Source of the DNA: an uncultured Sphingobacteriaceae bacterium
Lineage (GTDB): Bacteria; Bacteroidota; Bacteroidia; Sphingobacteriales; Sphingobacteriaceae
Length of the DNA: 64,000 nucleotides
Direction of reading: 5' to 3'
Assembly (NCBI GenBank): GCA_946480915.1
Contig: CAMLLO010000008.1
Span: 1 to 64,000, forward strand
The position numbers and the translations under genes were made by a program. The notes beneath the pieces are model-generated. The model had not been told where the DNA came from. It saw nothing but the letters and a program-made list of their open reading frames with translations, and made no database searches. Numbering within the stretch: position 1 is the stretch's first letter; each line of letters opens with the position of its first letter. Shown piece after piece: positions 53,353 to 62,135 of the stretch.

Positions 53353-54285
53353 ATGAAGAGAATTTACCTGTTCTTTTTGCTAGTATCGCTAATAACAGCT
53401 GGTGCCTGTAGAAATGAAGCTGCTTCCAATAAACCCAAAAAAATTGCAGTAATCGTTTCTACGCTTAATAATCCCTGGTTTGTAGTGCTGGCAGAAACAG
53501 CTGCTGCAAAGGCCAGAACATTAGGATATGAAACAAAAATTTTCGACTCTCAAAACAATACGGCCTTAGAAGCAGATCATTTCGAAAATGCGATAACCGG
53601 AGGCTTTAATGCCGTTTTATTTAATCCTACTGATGCGGATGGATCCATCATAAACGTCGCGAAAGCTAAAGAAGCAGGCATTCCAGTTTTTTGCATGGAC
53701 AGGGAAGTGAATTCTACCGAGGTAGCGACTTCTCAAATTTTATCTGATAGTTATTCAGGATGTATCGCAATGGGCAAATACTTTGTTCAGAAGATGAATA
53801 AAAAAGGAAAGTATGTTGAAATACTTGGCATTGTAGGTGATAACAACACCTGGGCCCGTTCAAAAGGATTTCATAGTGTGGTAGATAATTATCCGGGCTT
53901 GAAAATGGTTGCCCAGCAAAGTGCTGATTTTGACCGTAACAAAGCGATGGAGGTTTTGGAATCGGTTTTACAGGCCAACCCTGACATTGACGCTGTTTTT
54001 TGTGGAAATGATGCCATGGCAATGGGTGCTTACCAGGCCCTGTTTGCTGCTGGCAAGGCTAACCGTGTAAAAGTATTTGGTTTTGATGGGGCGGATGATG
54101 CTTTACAGTCTATAAAAGAAGGTAAGCTTAAAGCTACCGGAATGCAGTATCCAAAAATAATGGCCGAAACAGCGGCTTTGTATGCGCAGGAATACTTTAA
54201 CGGAAAGCGTGATTTTCCTCAAAAAGTTCCGGTGGCAGTGGAGTTAGTGACAGCTGAAAACATTGATAATTACCTTTCTAAATAG
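53353..54285 (+). CDS. ABC-importer substrate-binding lipoprotein, ribose type
   Basis: A 310-residue periplasmic-binding-protein type 1 (RbsB-like) lipoprotein. ATG 53353 (MKRIYLFFLL) gives a clean signal with lipobox TAGAC. Characteristic blocks are KIAVIVSTLNNPWFVVLAET, NPTDADGSIINVAKAKEAGI and CGNDAMAMGAYQAL. Known D-apiose binding proteins belong to this group. The gene lies in the order binding protein, DUF2291, ATPase, permease, kinase. ABC sugar importers are not common in Bacteroidota, which favours acquisition by transfer. Ligand identity is an inference from the pathway genes. Confidence 0.85.
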   Translation: MKRIYLFFLLVSLITAGACRNEAASNKPKKIAVIVSTLNNPWFVVLAETAAAKARTLGYETKIFDSQNNTALEADHFENAITGGFNAVLFNPTDADGSIINVAKAKEAGIPVFCMDREVNSTEVATSQILSDSYSGCIAMGKYFVQKMNKKGKYVEILGIVGDNNTWARSKGFHSVVDNYPGLKMVAQQSADFDRNKAMEVLESVLQANPDIDAVFCGNDAMAMGAYQALFAAGKANRVKVFGFDGADDALQSIKEGKLKATGMQYPKIMAETAALYAQEYFNGKRDFPQKVPVAVELVTAENIDNYLSK

Positions 54286-54288
54286 ATC

Positions 54289-54924
54289 ATGATGAAGATT
54301 TTAAAATATCTGATAGCACTTGTCGTGGTTTTGTTCATTGGCTATAACTCGGTGTATTTTAAAAAACTGAGTGAGGTGCAAGCCGGAATTGCAGACGGAA
54401 AATTTAATACAGAAGAATATACCCGCAAATTTTGGGATAAAAAACTGATGCCATCTTTAAATAAGGCCATCGAAATAAATACATTGGTTACTTTACTTAA
54501 AACCAATCCCGACAAAGCCTTTAAAGATCATGCTCACGCTCTAGGAATCGGGAATCTGCAGTACTTCATGATAAAAGGAGAGGGCTTAGTGACTTCGATC
54601 AATGAAAATGATGTAGAACTAAATATTGCGGGAGCTGAAAATCAAAAAGTTAGAATTGCGACGGAATATGTTTATGGAAATGCGGTAAGAGATGCTTCGG
54701 GCTTGTTGAATATGAATGAATTCGATAACACAGGAATTTTCAACGAGGTTTCTGCTGGTATAAATAAGATTATCAGAGCAGAAGTGTTGCCATCGTTCAA
54801 GAAAAATGTAACCGAAAATGATAAGGTGCAATTTGTGGGAGCAATAGAATTGAACAGGAAATTTTTAAACCTGAAGGACATTGAACTTACTCCGGTGCAA
54901 TTAAAATTGCTTAAAACTCAGTAA
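54289..54924 (+). CDS. DUF2291 family protein of the sugar ABC importer
   Basis: A 211-residue protein with one N-terminal membrane segment (ILKYLIALVVVLFIGYNSVY) and a soluble domain containing EEYTRKFWDKKLMPSLNKAI and AIELNRKFLNLKDIELTPVQ. It matches DUF2291, a family recurrently placed between binding protein and ATPase genes of ribose-type importers. The function is unknown; a periplasmic role that aids the importer is likely. The start may be either of two adjacent ATG codons (54289 or 54292). It overlaps nothing and is 3 bp from the preceding stop. Confidence 0.75.
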   Translation: MMKILKYLIALVVVLFIGYNSVYFKKLSEVQAGIADGKFNTEEYTRKFWDKKLMPSLNKAIEINTLVTLLKTNPDKAFKDHAHALGIGNLQYFMIKGEGLVTSINENDVELNIAGAENQKVRIATEYVYGNAVRDASGLLNMNEFDNTGIFNEVSAGINKIIRAEVLPSFKKNVTENDKVQFVGAIELNRKFLNLKDIELTPVQLKLLKTQ

Positions 54925-54939
54925 CCCAAACGCTCAAAT

Positions 54940-56442
54940 ATGCTAGTTGTAGAAAACATAAGTAAACGATTTGCAGGTATTCCGGCGCTTGATAACATTA
55001 ATCTGGAAATTCATGCTGGAGAAGTTACTGCCATTATCGGGGAAAACGGCGCGGGAAAATCGACTTTGATGAAAATCCTTTCAGGCGTGTATCCTGATTA
55101 TGAAGGGAAAATCCTTTTTAAGGGTAAAGAAGTTCGCTTTAATAATCCGAAGCAAGCTCAGGAGCAAGGAATTGCGATTATTCACCAGGAACTTAATCTT
55201 ATCCCGCATTTAAGTATAACAGAAAATATTTTCCTGGGAAGGGAACTTACCGATTGGGCCGGTCTGGATAAAAAGGCAATGCGATTAAAAACGGAGCATT
55301 TGCTAAAACGGCTAAAGCTGAATATTGATCCGGACACGACGATGATTGATTTGAAAGTTGGACAGCAGCAGGTGGTAGAAATCGCGAAAGCGCTGTTAAC
55401 CGAGTCGGATGTGATCATCATGGACGAGCCAACTTCCGCCATCAGCGAAAGCGAAGTGAAAGTATTGTTCGAGATTATTGACGATCTGCGGAAGGAAAAC
55501 AAAGCCATCGTTTATATTTCACATAAATTGGATGAGCTGTTTAAAATAGCCGATCGGTATATCGTTTTACGGGATGGAAAACTGATTGAATCGGGGAGTA
55601 TGGAAGGCATTAATGCCGATGATATAATCCGGAAAATGGTAGGCAGGGAGATCAATCTTATCCGCAGTAAAGATTGCAAAGCGCATCTCGAAGAACTGCT
55701 TTGTGTTCGAAATCTGTACTTGAAAAACCCAAATCAGAAAAATGAATACCTGCTTAAAGATATCTCGTTCAATTTACACAAAGGCGAGATTTTAGGTGTT
55801 TTCGGCTTGATGGGAGCGGGACGGACGGAACTGTTGGAAGCTATTTTTGGACTTCATCCTAAGTTGTCCAAATGTGAAATGACAATTGAAGGGAAAGACC
55901 TTTCGATTTCATCATCCATGGATGCCATACATGCGGGTCTGGCTTTGGTGCCCGAGGATCGGAAAAAAGACGGTTTAGTACTGGGACTGAACGTTCAGAA
56001 AAATATCGGGATTACCACATTAAAGGATATGGAGACCATGGGAATTCTGAATCTTTGGAAAGAATCTCAGCTCTGCGATAAATACACAGATGACTTAAAG
56101 ATTAAAACATCGTCAGGAAAGCAGTCTGCCGACAGCTTAAGTGGAGGCAACCAGCAGAAAATTGTGATTGCAAAATGGCTGGCGACTAATCCTAAAATAT
56201 TCCTATTGGATGAACCAACCAGAGGCATAGACATAAACGCTAAAAACGAGATATATAAGCTAATTCTAGCTCTTGCAGATAAAGGCATGGGAATCATTAT
56301 GGTGTCCTCAGAGTTGCCTGAAATTTTAACGATTTCGGACCGGGTTATGGTGCTTTCCGAAGGTGCTGTTACGGCTCAAATTCCGATAAATGAGGCAAAT
56401 GAAGAAGTGATTTTAAAAGCAGCAATTCCTAATTCAATTTAA
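54940..56442 (+). CDS. ABC importer ATPase, RbsA-like with two nucleotide-binding domains
   Basis: A 500-residue double ATPase. The first domain has Walker A GENGAGKST, signature region KVGQQQVVEIAKAL and Walker B VIIMDEPTSA. The second has a degenerate P-loop (GLMGAGRTELL), signature LSGGNQQKIVIAKW and Walker B IFLLDEPTRGIDI. This arrangement is typical of the RbsA/XylG/MglA group (CUT2 importers). It pairs with the permease starting 9 bp later and the binding protein. It powers uptake of the sugar acted on by the isomerase and kinase. Confidence 0.93.
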   Translation: MLVVENISKRFAGIPALDNINLEIHAGEVTAIIGENGAGKSTLMKILSGVYPDYEGKILFKGKEVRFNNPKQAQEQGIAIIHQELNLIPHLSITENIFLGRELTDWAGLDKKAMRLKTEHLLKRLKLNIDPDTTMIDLKVGQQQVVEIAKALLTESDVIIMDEPTSAISESEVKVLFEIIDDLRKENKAIVYISHKLDELFKIADRYIVLRDGKLIESGSMEGINADDIIRKMVGREINLIRSKDCKAHLEELLCVRNLYLKNPNQKNEYLLKDISFNLHKGEILGVFGLMGAGRTELLEAIFGLHPKLSKCEMTIEGKDLSISSSMDAIHAGLALVPEDRKKDGLVLGLNVQKNIGITTLKDMETMGILNLWKESQLCDKYTDDLKIKTSSGKQSADSLSGGNQQKIVIAKWLATNPKIFLLDEPTRGIDINAKNEIYKLILALADKGMGIIMVSSELPEILTISDRVMVLSEGAVTAQIPINEANEEVILKAAIPNSI

Positions 56443-56451
56443 ACCAGTGTA

Positions 56452-57426
56452 ATGGAACTAAAATTATATAAACCTTATCTGATAAAATTTCAATCGCTTA
56501 TAGCGCTCTTTGCATTGTGCCTGTTGATCAGTATTCTGTCGGATAAATTCCTTACAGTATCTAACGGGTGGAATGTAATGAGGCAGATTTCGGTCAATAT
56601 TTGTATTTCCGTGGGCATGACTTTGATCGTGCTTACAGCAGGAATCGATCTTTCGGTAGGCTCTGTGCTGGCTTTGTGCGGCGCCATCACTGCCGGATTA
56701 TTAAAAAATGGCATTCAGGTGCCTTCGGCCGATTTGTTTATTGGCTTTACGATCTTAGGAGGGATACTTTGCGGAATAATGCTGGGCGTTTTTCTCGGGG
56801 CATTTAATGGCTGGGTAATTACTAAATTCAAGGTGCCGCCGTTTGTGGCAACGCTTGCTATGTTAACCATCGCGAGAGGATTAACCTTGCTTTACACCGA
56901 GGGTTTTCCGATTTCTGGTCTTGGAGCTGATTTTTCTTACATCGGTACTGGCTGGCTGTTAGGTATTCCTGTCCCTGTTTGGATCTCGGCAGTAATTGTA
57001 GGTGTAGCGGTTATCGTGACCAATAAAACCCGTCTGGGCCGATATATTTATGCTATTGGCGGTAACGAAAGTGCTTCGCGACTATCGGGTATCAATATAA
57101 GTCGTGTTAAAATAATTGTGTACTCCATCGGTGGCGCCCTGGCCGCGGTTGGCGGCTTGATAGTTACTTCAAGGCTTGATTCGGCACAACCCAATGCAGG
57201 TATCAGTTACGAACTGGATTCTATTGCAGCCGTGGTTATCGGCGGCACTTCTTTATCCGGCGGTAAAGGAAGCATTATGGGGACGGTACTTGGCGCCATC
57301 ATTATCGGTGTGTTAAACAATGGATTGGTATTATTAAATGTATCGCCGTTTTGGCAGCAGGTCGTAAAAGGCGGGGTGATTTTACTGGCGGTTATTATCG
57401 ATAAATCAAATTCAAAAAGCGAATAA
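56452..57426 (+). CDS. ABC importer permease, RbsC-like
   Basis: A 324-residue membrane protein with about 8-10 hydrophobic segments. LTAGIDLSVGSVLALCGAIT and the cytoplasmic loop YAIGGNESASRLSGINISRV are conserved in CUT2 permeases; GGTSLSGGKGSIMGTVLGA is also typical. It forms the channel of the importer with the ATPase encoded upstream. Its stop overlaps the kinase start by one base (TAATG), showing translational coupling with the kinase. Confidence 0.92.
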   Translation: MELKLYKPYLIKFQSLIALFALCLLISILSDKFLTVSNGWNVMRQISVNICISVGMTLIVLTAGIDLSVGSVLALCGAITAGLLKNGIQVPSADLFIGFTILGGILCGIMLGVFLGAFNGWVITKFKVPPFVATLAMLTIARGLTLLYTEGFPISGLGADFSYIGTGWLLGIPVPVWISAVIVGVAVIVTNKTRLGRYIYAIGGNESASRLSGINISRVKIIVYSIGGALAAVGGLIVTSRLDSAQPNAGISYELDSIAAVVIGGTSLSGGKGSIMGTVLGAIIIGVLNNGLVLLNVSPFWQQVVKGGVILLAVIIDKSNSKSE

Positions 57427-58907
57427 TGAGCCGGTATATACTTTCGATTGATCAGGGGACAAGCAGTACAAAAACCATTCTTTTTGATGAAGAAGGGAAG
57501 GTTTTTGCAAAAGGATCAGAGCCGCTTAAAAGTATTTTTTATGGCGAAGGTTTTGTAGAGCAGAATCCGGAAGAGATTTATCAAAATGTACTTAGCTCGG
57601 TGAGTAAATGTCTGGAAGATTTTGAGGAAAAAGGAGGGAAGCGGGAGGATATTAAAGCCTGCGGAATTTCGAATCAACGCGAAACCTTTGTTTTATGGGA
57701 TAAAAATGGAGCGCCTTTGTATAACGCGGTTGTTTGGCAATGCAAACGTTCTATCGAAGTTTGCGAACGATTAAAAAAGGACGGGCTTGGCGATGAAATT
57801 AACTCAAAAACCGGATTAATTATCGATCCTTATTTTTCAGGTACCAAGCTAATTTGGTTGTATGAAAATGAAGAAAAAATAAAGGGCGCAATTGATGCAG
57901 GTGAAGCATATTTCGGAACCATCGATACCTGGCTTTTATATCGTTTAACTGATGGAAAAACCTATTTAACTGATTATGCAAACGCTTCAAGAACTTTATT
58001 CTTTAATTTATCTCAATTAAAATGGGATAAGGAATTGCTGAAAGTATTTGGACTGTCTAGGTTGAACCTGCCAGATCCTAAACCATCATCTTATAGCTTT
58101 GGCGAATCCAACTTCGCCGGGCTTTTAAATCAAAATCTGCCCATTACAGCCATGATCGGTGATTCTCATGCCGCAGCATTCGGCGAAGGATGTTTCTTTC
58201 CCGGTACAGCGAAAGCAACACTCGGAACAGGCTGCTCAATTCTAATGAATATTGGCGCCGAGCCGAAAGCTTCCGGAAACGGAATGATTACAACGATTTG
58301 CTGGAGTACAGAAGGTCGTGTGGATTATGCTCTGGAAGGAGTAATTGTTTCCTGCGGTGCCACCATCGAGTGGATAAAAAACGAATTAGGCTTGTTCAAA
58401 CATAGCAGCGAAACAGAGGCAATGGCCAATGAAGTTGATGGAAATAATGGAGTGTATATCATCCCCGCTTTTAGCGGATTAGGCGCCCCCTATTGGGATA
58501 TGAACCGTAAAGCCTCGATTACAGGACTAAGCTTCGGAGCGAATAAAAATCACATTGTACGTGCCGCATTAGAATCCATTCCTTATCAGATAAAGGATGT
58601 AATTGCCGCTATGGAAGAAGATACCGGAATTGATTTACAGGAGCTTATGGTAAATGGAGGAATTACCGCCAATCAGTTCGTGTTGCAATTTCTTGCTGAT
58701 CTTTTAGAGAAAAAAGTAGTTAACATGGGAATGCCCGATGTATCAGCGCTTGGGGCGGCATATTTGGCAGGACTGGAAGCTGGTGTTTATAAAGACATAG
58801 ACCACTTAAAAACTTTGAATAATAATAAGTCGTTTAATGCTCCCAATGAAAATGCCGAGGCTGTTAAAAATTCTCATAAAGGTTGGTTAACCGCAATAGC
58901 CGGATAA
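57426..58907 (+). CDS. FGGY family sugar kinase, candidate D-apulose kinase
   Basis: A 493-residue FGGY kinase of the glycerol-kinase branch. DQGTSSTKTILFDEEG opens the ATPase fold; SNQRETFVLWDKNG and IGDSHAAAFGEGCF are family blocks; GLGAPYWDMNRKASITGLSF and NGGITANQFVLQFLADLL complete it. In the known non-oxidative apiose route a kinase of this type phosphorylates D-apulose at O4, the substrate of the split transketolase encoded here. Glycerol kinase is an alternative, but the position directly after the importer and downstream of the isomerase and transketolase argues for a branched-pentulose substrate. Confidence 0.82.
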   Translation: MSRYILSIDQGTSSTKTILFDEEGKVFAKGSEPLKSIFYGEGFVEQNPEEIYQNVLSSVSKCLEDFEEKGGKREDIKACGISNQRETFVLWDKNGAPLYNAVVWQCKRSIEVCERLKKDGLGDEINSKTGLIIDPYFSGTKLIWLYENEEKIKGAIDAGEAYFGTIDTWLLYRLTDGKTYLTDYANASRTLFFNLSQLKWDKELLKVFGLSRLNLPDPKPSSYSFGESNFAGLLNQNLPITAMIGDSHAAAFGEGCFFPGTAKATLGTGCSILMNIGAEPKASGNGMITTICWSTEGRVDYALEGVIVSCGATIEWIKNELGLFKHSSETEAMANEVDGNNGVYIIPAFSGLGAPYWDMNRKASITGLSFGANKNHIVRAALESIPYQIKDVIAAMEEDTGIDLQELMVNGGITANQFVLQFLADLLEKKVVNMGMPDVSALGAAYLAGLEAGVYKDIDHLKTLNNNKSFNAPNENAEAVKNSHKGWLTAIAG

Positions 58908-58954
58908 AGCAGCTAAAATCAATAAGAAATATTAAAAAAACTAACTGCATCAAC

Positions 58955-60316
58955 ATGAATAAGATTCTTATTACAATAGTTCTTTTTCTGGGGATAGGTA
59001 AGGCGGGATCTGGCCAAATAAAGGATAGCTTGAACACCGATATCGCCTTAATAAAAAAGCATATTTATTCAGATTATAAAGGCATGTTTAGAAAGCCTGG
59101 AGGGGCCTTAATCTTTCCTTATATAACACCCGGAAGCGCTTCGTACGCTAATGATCTTTGGGACTGGGATTCCTGGTTAAGCAATATTGCATTGAGACAA
59201 ATTCTTTCGGACATTGGGTCAAAAAAAGATAAGCAGGAGGCCGTTGTTTACGAACAGGGTTGTGTGCTTAATTTCCTTAATTATACAAGCTATGATGGTT
59301 ATATGCCCATACTTGTTGCCAAGAAGTCAAATCCTGAGAAAATAAAACCCGAAAATATTTACAAAACAAATATGCACAAGCCCGTTCTTGCGCAGCATGC
59401 AGCTTTTTTGGTAAAGCAGCAAAACGGTAATGCAGAATGGATCCGGGAAAAATTCAGTTTCCTCCAGGCTTTTATAAATAATTATCAATCACACCACCGG
59501 CATAAACCCACTGGTTTATATTACTGGCAAAACGATCTTGCAATTGGGGTTGATAACGATCCAAGTACTTTCTTTCGCCCTCCCGCAAGTTCAGCATCCA
59601 TTTTTTTGAATTGTTTAATGTATAAAGAGCTTAATGCGATGGTTTATTTAGCCAATGCATTGAATTTGAATGAGATTGGGAACGAATATGCAAAAGATGC
59701 AGAAGATTTAAAAAAAGCGATTCAGGAACACTGCTGGGATGAACGGGATGGCTTTTATTATTCAGTGGACATAAATCTTTTGCCCGTAACGGAGGAACCA
59801 TCAGATATTTTCGGTATGGAAATGGTGCTTCACAGCGGTTTTCCCCGAAATTATAATTCCCTCATTCAGAGAATTGGGGTTTGGTCGGGTTTCATGGCTT
59901 TATGGGCTGGTATCGCAACTCCCAGGCAGGCAAAAAGAATGGTAGAAGAGCATTTTAAAAATGCAAGCACCTTTAATGCCCCTTACGGGATAAGAACACT
60001 TTCAAAAATGGAAAAAATGTACAGTGTCAGGGCGAGCAATAATCCCTCAAACTGGCTCGGCCCAATTTGGGGTATTTCAAATTATCTGACTTATAAAGGT
60101 TTGGTTAATTATGGATTTGATAAAGAAGCCTCGGGTCTGGCTATTAAAATCATCTCTCTGTTTGCAAATGATTATAGGAAATATGGCGCCCTACATGAAT
60201 ACTATGAGCCAGATTCTGGTTCTCCGGTATTGAATAAAGGATTTCAGAACTGGAATTATTTAGTACTGAATATGATAGCGTGGCTTAAAAAAGGAACCCT
60301 AGTTGAAGAGTTTTAG
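58955..60316 (+). CDS. (alpha/alpha)6 glycosidase, GH63/GH37-like
   Basis: A 453-residue exported enzyme (signal to about residue 19, GSGQ). ATG 58955 (MNKILITIVLFL) is preferred over the in-frame ATG at 58883, which lies inside the kinase gene. The barrel shows DLWDWDSWLSNIALRQ, an acidic cluster GVDNDPSTFFRPP (Asp200 and Asp202 as acid candidates) and LHEYYEPDSGSP (Glu415 and Glu418 as base candidates). This fits the trehalase/GH63 clan. In RG-II loci an (alpha/alpha)6 beta-L-arabinofuranosidase (GH142) is also known, so that remains an alternative. It is a late member of the second operon. Confidence 0.65.
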   Translation: MNKILITIVLFLGIGKAGSGQIKDSLNTDIALIKKHIYSDYKGMFRKPGGALIFPYITPGSASYANDLWDWDSWLSNIALRQILSDIGSKKDKQEAVVYEQGCVLNFLNYTSYDGYMPILVAKKSNPEKIKPENIYKTNMHKPVLAQHAAFLVKQQNGNAEWIREKFSFLQAFINNYQSHHRHKPTGLYYWQNDLAIGVDNDPSTFFRPPASSASIFLNCLMYKELNAMVYLANALNLNEIGNEYAKDAEDLKKAIQEHCWDERDGFYYSVDINLLPVTEEPSDIFGMEMVLHSGFPRNYNSLIQRIGVWSGFMALWAGIATPRQAKRMVEEHFKNASTFNAPYGIRTLSKMEKMYSVRASNNPSNWLGPIWGISNYLTYKGLVNYGFDKEASGLAIKIISLFANDYRKYGALHEYYEPDSGSPVLNKGFQNWNYLVLNMIAWLKKGTLVEEF

Positions 60317-60336
60317 ATCTTAAATTATTCTGAGAA

Positions 60337-61755
60337 ATGAAGAAATATGTATTGTCACTGTGCCTGTTTTTATTAAGTATTGGCTGTTATGCACAGAATA
60401 CTGGCGAATCAGTCGAAAAGTGGGGCAGATTTGAAAAGATATTAAAAGGCACGAGTTCAGGCAATCCGTTTTCAGAAATCAGCTTGACGGCCGAATTTTC
60501 TAATGGCACCCAAACTATTAAAACCAATGGATTTTATGATGGCAACGGAGTATACAAAATAAGATTTATGCCTGTTGAAACGGGTACCTGGAAATACGTA
60601 ACAACAAGCAATAGCAAGGAATTAAATAATATTAAAGGGGAGTTTATCTGTGTAAACCCAGGAAAAGATAATCACGGCATGGTTAAAGTTTGGAATACCT
60701 ATAATTTCAAATATACCGATGGCAAAATATATTATCCCTTTGGTACCACCATGTATGCCTGGACTCATCAGGGAGAGAAATTGCAACAGGAAACACTCAT
60801 CGCATTGAAAACATCTGGCTTCAATAAATTGAGAATGTGTGTTTTTCCTAAGTATTATACCAATGTTGAGAATGATCCCGAATTATATCCTTATCAAAAG
60901 CTTTCTCAAAAAAAGGATTCTACCGGAAGGGTTACTTTCAGCTGGAATTTTAAAAAGTTCGACCCTGCCTTTTTTGCTCATCTTGAAAAGCAATTAGATG
61001 AACTGAGAGATATGGGTATTGAAGCAGATCTGATTATTTTCCACCCCTATGATAAAGGAAGATGGGGCTTTGATGATATGGGGAAGGAAAATGATGAGTT
61101 TTATTTAAAATATCTTGTTGCACGTCTTGCCTCATTCCGAAACGTATGGTGGTCGATGGCTAATGAATTTGATTATATCAAAACAAAACCACGTGAAATT
61201 TGGGATAACTATTCGAAAGTTGTCAGCGACAACGACCCTTATAAACACTTGCTTTCTATTCATAACGGCAGTATCTACTTTGATAATTCTAAACCGTTTA
61301 TAACCCATCTAAGTATTCAAAATAGCTCTGCTGTAGAAGATTTTGGCCGGGCGGGATTGTTGCGGGATGCTTTTTTTAAACCTGTAATCTACGATGAAGT
61401 GTGTTATGAGGGCAACCTTACCCAACGATGGGGCAGGCTAAGCGGACAAGAAATGGTTCATGCCGTTTGGCAAGGAGTAATTGCCGGAACGTATGTAACG
61501 CATGGCGAAACAATAAAAGGTGTTGGCGATACAATATCATGGGCTAAAGGCGGAAAGTTTAAAGGAGAAAGTCCTGCACGAATTGCTTTTTTAAGAGACC
61601 TAATAGAACAGGGACCGGGACCTTTGACGTTTGCCGATACCTGGAAGGATTTGCAAACTGCACAAGTTGACAGCAATTATTACATGATCTATTTTGGAAA
61701 GGAAGTTTTAACCGAATGGAAGTTCAGTTTGCCAAAAAAGAACGGTCCACCCTAA
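60337..61755 (+). CDS. GH140-like enzyme (DUF5060 + DUF4038), 3' end frameshifted
   Basis: A 472-residue exported protein with an N-terminal beta domain (DUF5060-like: VEKWGRFEKILKGTSSGNPF, TGTWKYVTTS) and a TIM barrel (DUF4038-like: YPFGTTMYAWTHQGEKL, FNKLRMCVFPKYY). Candidate catalytic residues are Glu277 in SMANEFDYI and Glu354 in IYDEVCYEG. The frame ends at TAA after KKNGPP, but a continuation in the +1 frame (61749-61927) reads PKGTKFKIDVIDAWNMTVTP and ends LPGRPFIALRIKRL, which is the expected DUF5605-like C-terminal domain. One extra C in the CCACCC run explains the break. So the gene is a recent frameshift or a sequencing error. It is related to, but distinct from, the GH140 at 14697. 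Confidence 0.78.
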   Translation: MKKYVLSLCLFLLSIGCYAQNTGESVEKWGRFEKILKGTSSGNPFSEISLTAEFSNGTQTIKTNGFYDGNGVYKIRFMPVETGTWKYVTTSNSKELNNIKGEFICVNPGKDNHGMVKVWNTYNFKYTDGKIYYPFGTTMYAWTHQGEKLQQETLIALKTSGFNKLRMCVFPKYYTNVENDPELYPYQKLSQKKDSTGRVTFSWNFKKFDPAFFAHLEKQLDELRDMGIEADLIIFHPYDKGRWGFDDMGKENDEFYLKYLVARLASFRNVWWSMANEFDYIKTKPREIWDNYSKVVSDNDPYKHLLSIHNGSIYFDNSKPFITHLSIQNSSAVEDFGRAGLLRDAFFKPVIYDEVCYEGNLTQRWGRLSGQEMVHAVWQGVIAGTYVTHGETIKGVGDTISWAKGGKFKGESPARIAFLRDLIEQGPGPLTFADTWKDLQTAQVDSNYYMIYFGKEVLTEWKFSLPKKNGPP

Positions 61756-61927
61756 GGGCACTAAATTTAAAATAGATGTTATTGATGCCTGGAATATGAC
61801 GGTAACACCTTTAACCGATAGTATTGTGACAGCAGCTGCAGATGGATATAGAATATTCGATAAAGATTTAAAAGTTATTAATCTGCCGGGGCGGCCTTTC
61901 ATTGCGTTGCGAATCAAACGTTTGTAA
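61749..61927 (+). pseudogene. Displaced C-terminal part of the GH140-like gene
   Basis: In the +1 frame the DNA after the stop codon of the preceding gene encodes about 59 residues that continue its fold: TKFKIDVIDAWNMTVTPLTD, then DGYRIFDKDLKVINLPGRPF, ending with a stop at 61925-61927. The sequence looks intact, so the frameshift is recent or artefactual. Confidence 0.65.
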
Positions 61928-61977
61928 CAAAGAAGTCAAGGAAAATCTTAAACATCAAACTGACAATTATCTCATGT

Positions 61978-62064
61978 TTAAACCAGTATCCACAGCTGTT
62001 ACTACCAATACCGCAGGTTCCTGGGTTGCAGAACCAGGCAATTACACAGAATGCTGCATATTAG
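61978..62064 (+). pseudogene. C-terminal scar of a SusD-like gene
   Basis: The frame 61978-62064 reads LNQYPQLLLPIPQVPGLQNQ then AITQNAAY and stop. The SusD family ends in a very similar pattern (LPIPQ, about eight residues, then a TQNpGY-like tail directly at the stop). Nothing upstream continues this in frame, so only the last 28 codons survive. It implies that a second SusC/SusD pair once ended here and was deleted, leaving this tail between the GH140-like gene and the next GH78. Confidence 0.5.
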
Positions 62065-62135
62065 GACTTTAAATAAAGTGTACTATGTGAAAATTCTTTG
62101 GAATTATTTTTCACACAATAACAGAAGGTCAATCA

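Noticed and set aside
57426..58907. Glycerol kinase
   Set aside because: No glycerol facilitator or glycerol-3-phosphate dehydrogenase is nearby, while importer, isomerase and transketolase genes are immediately upstream.
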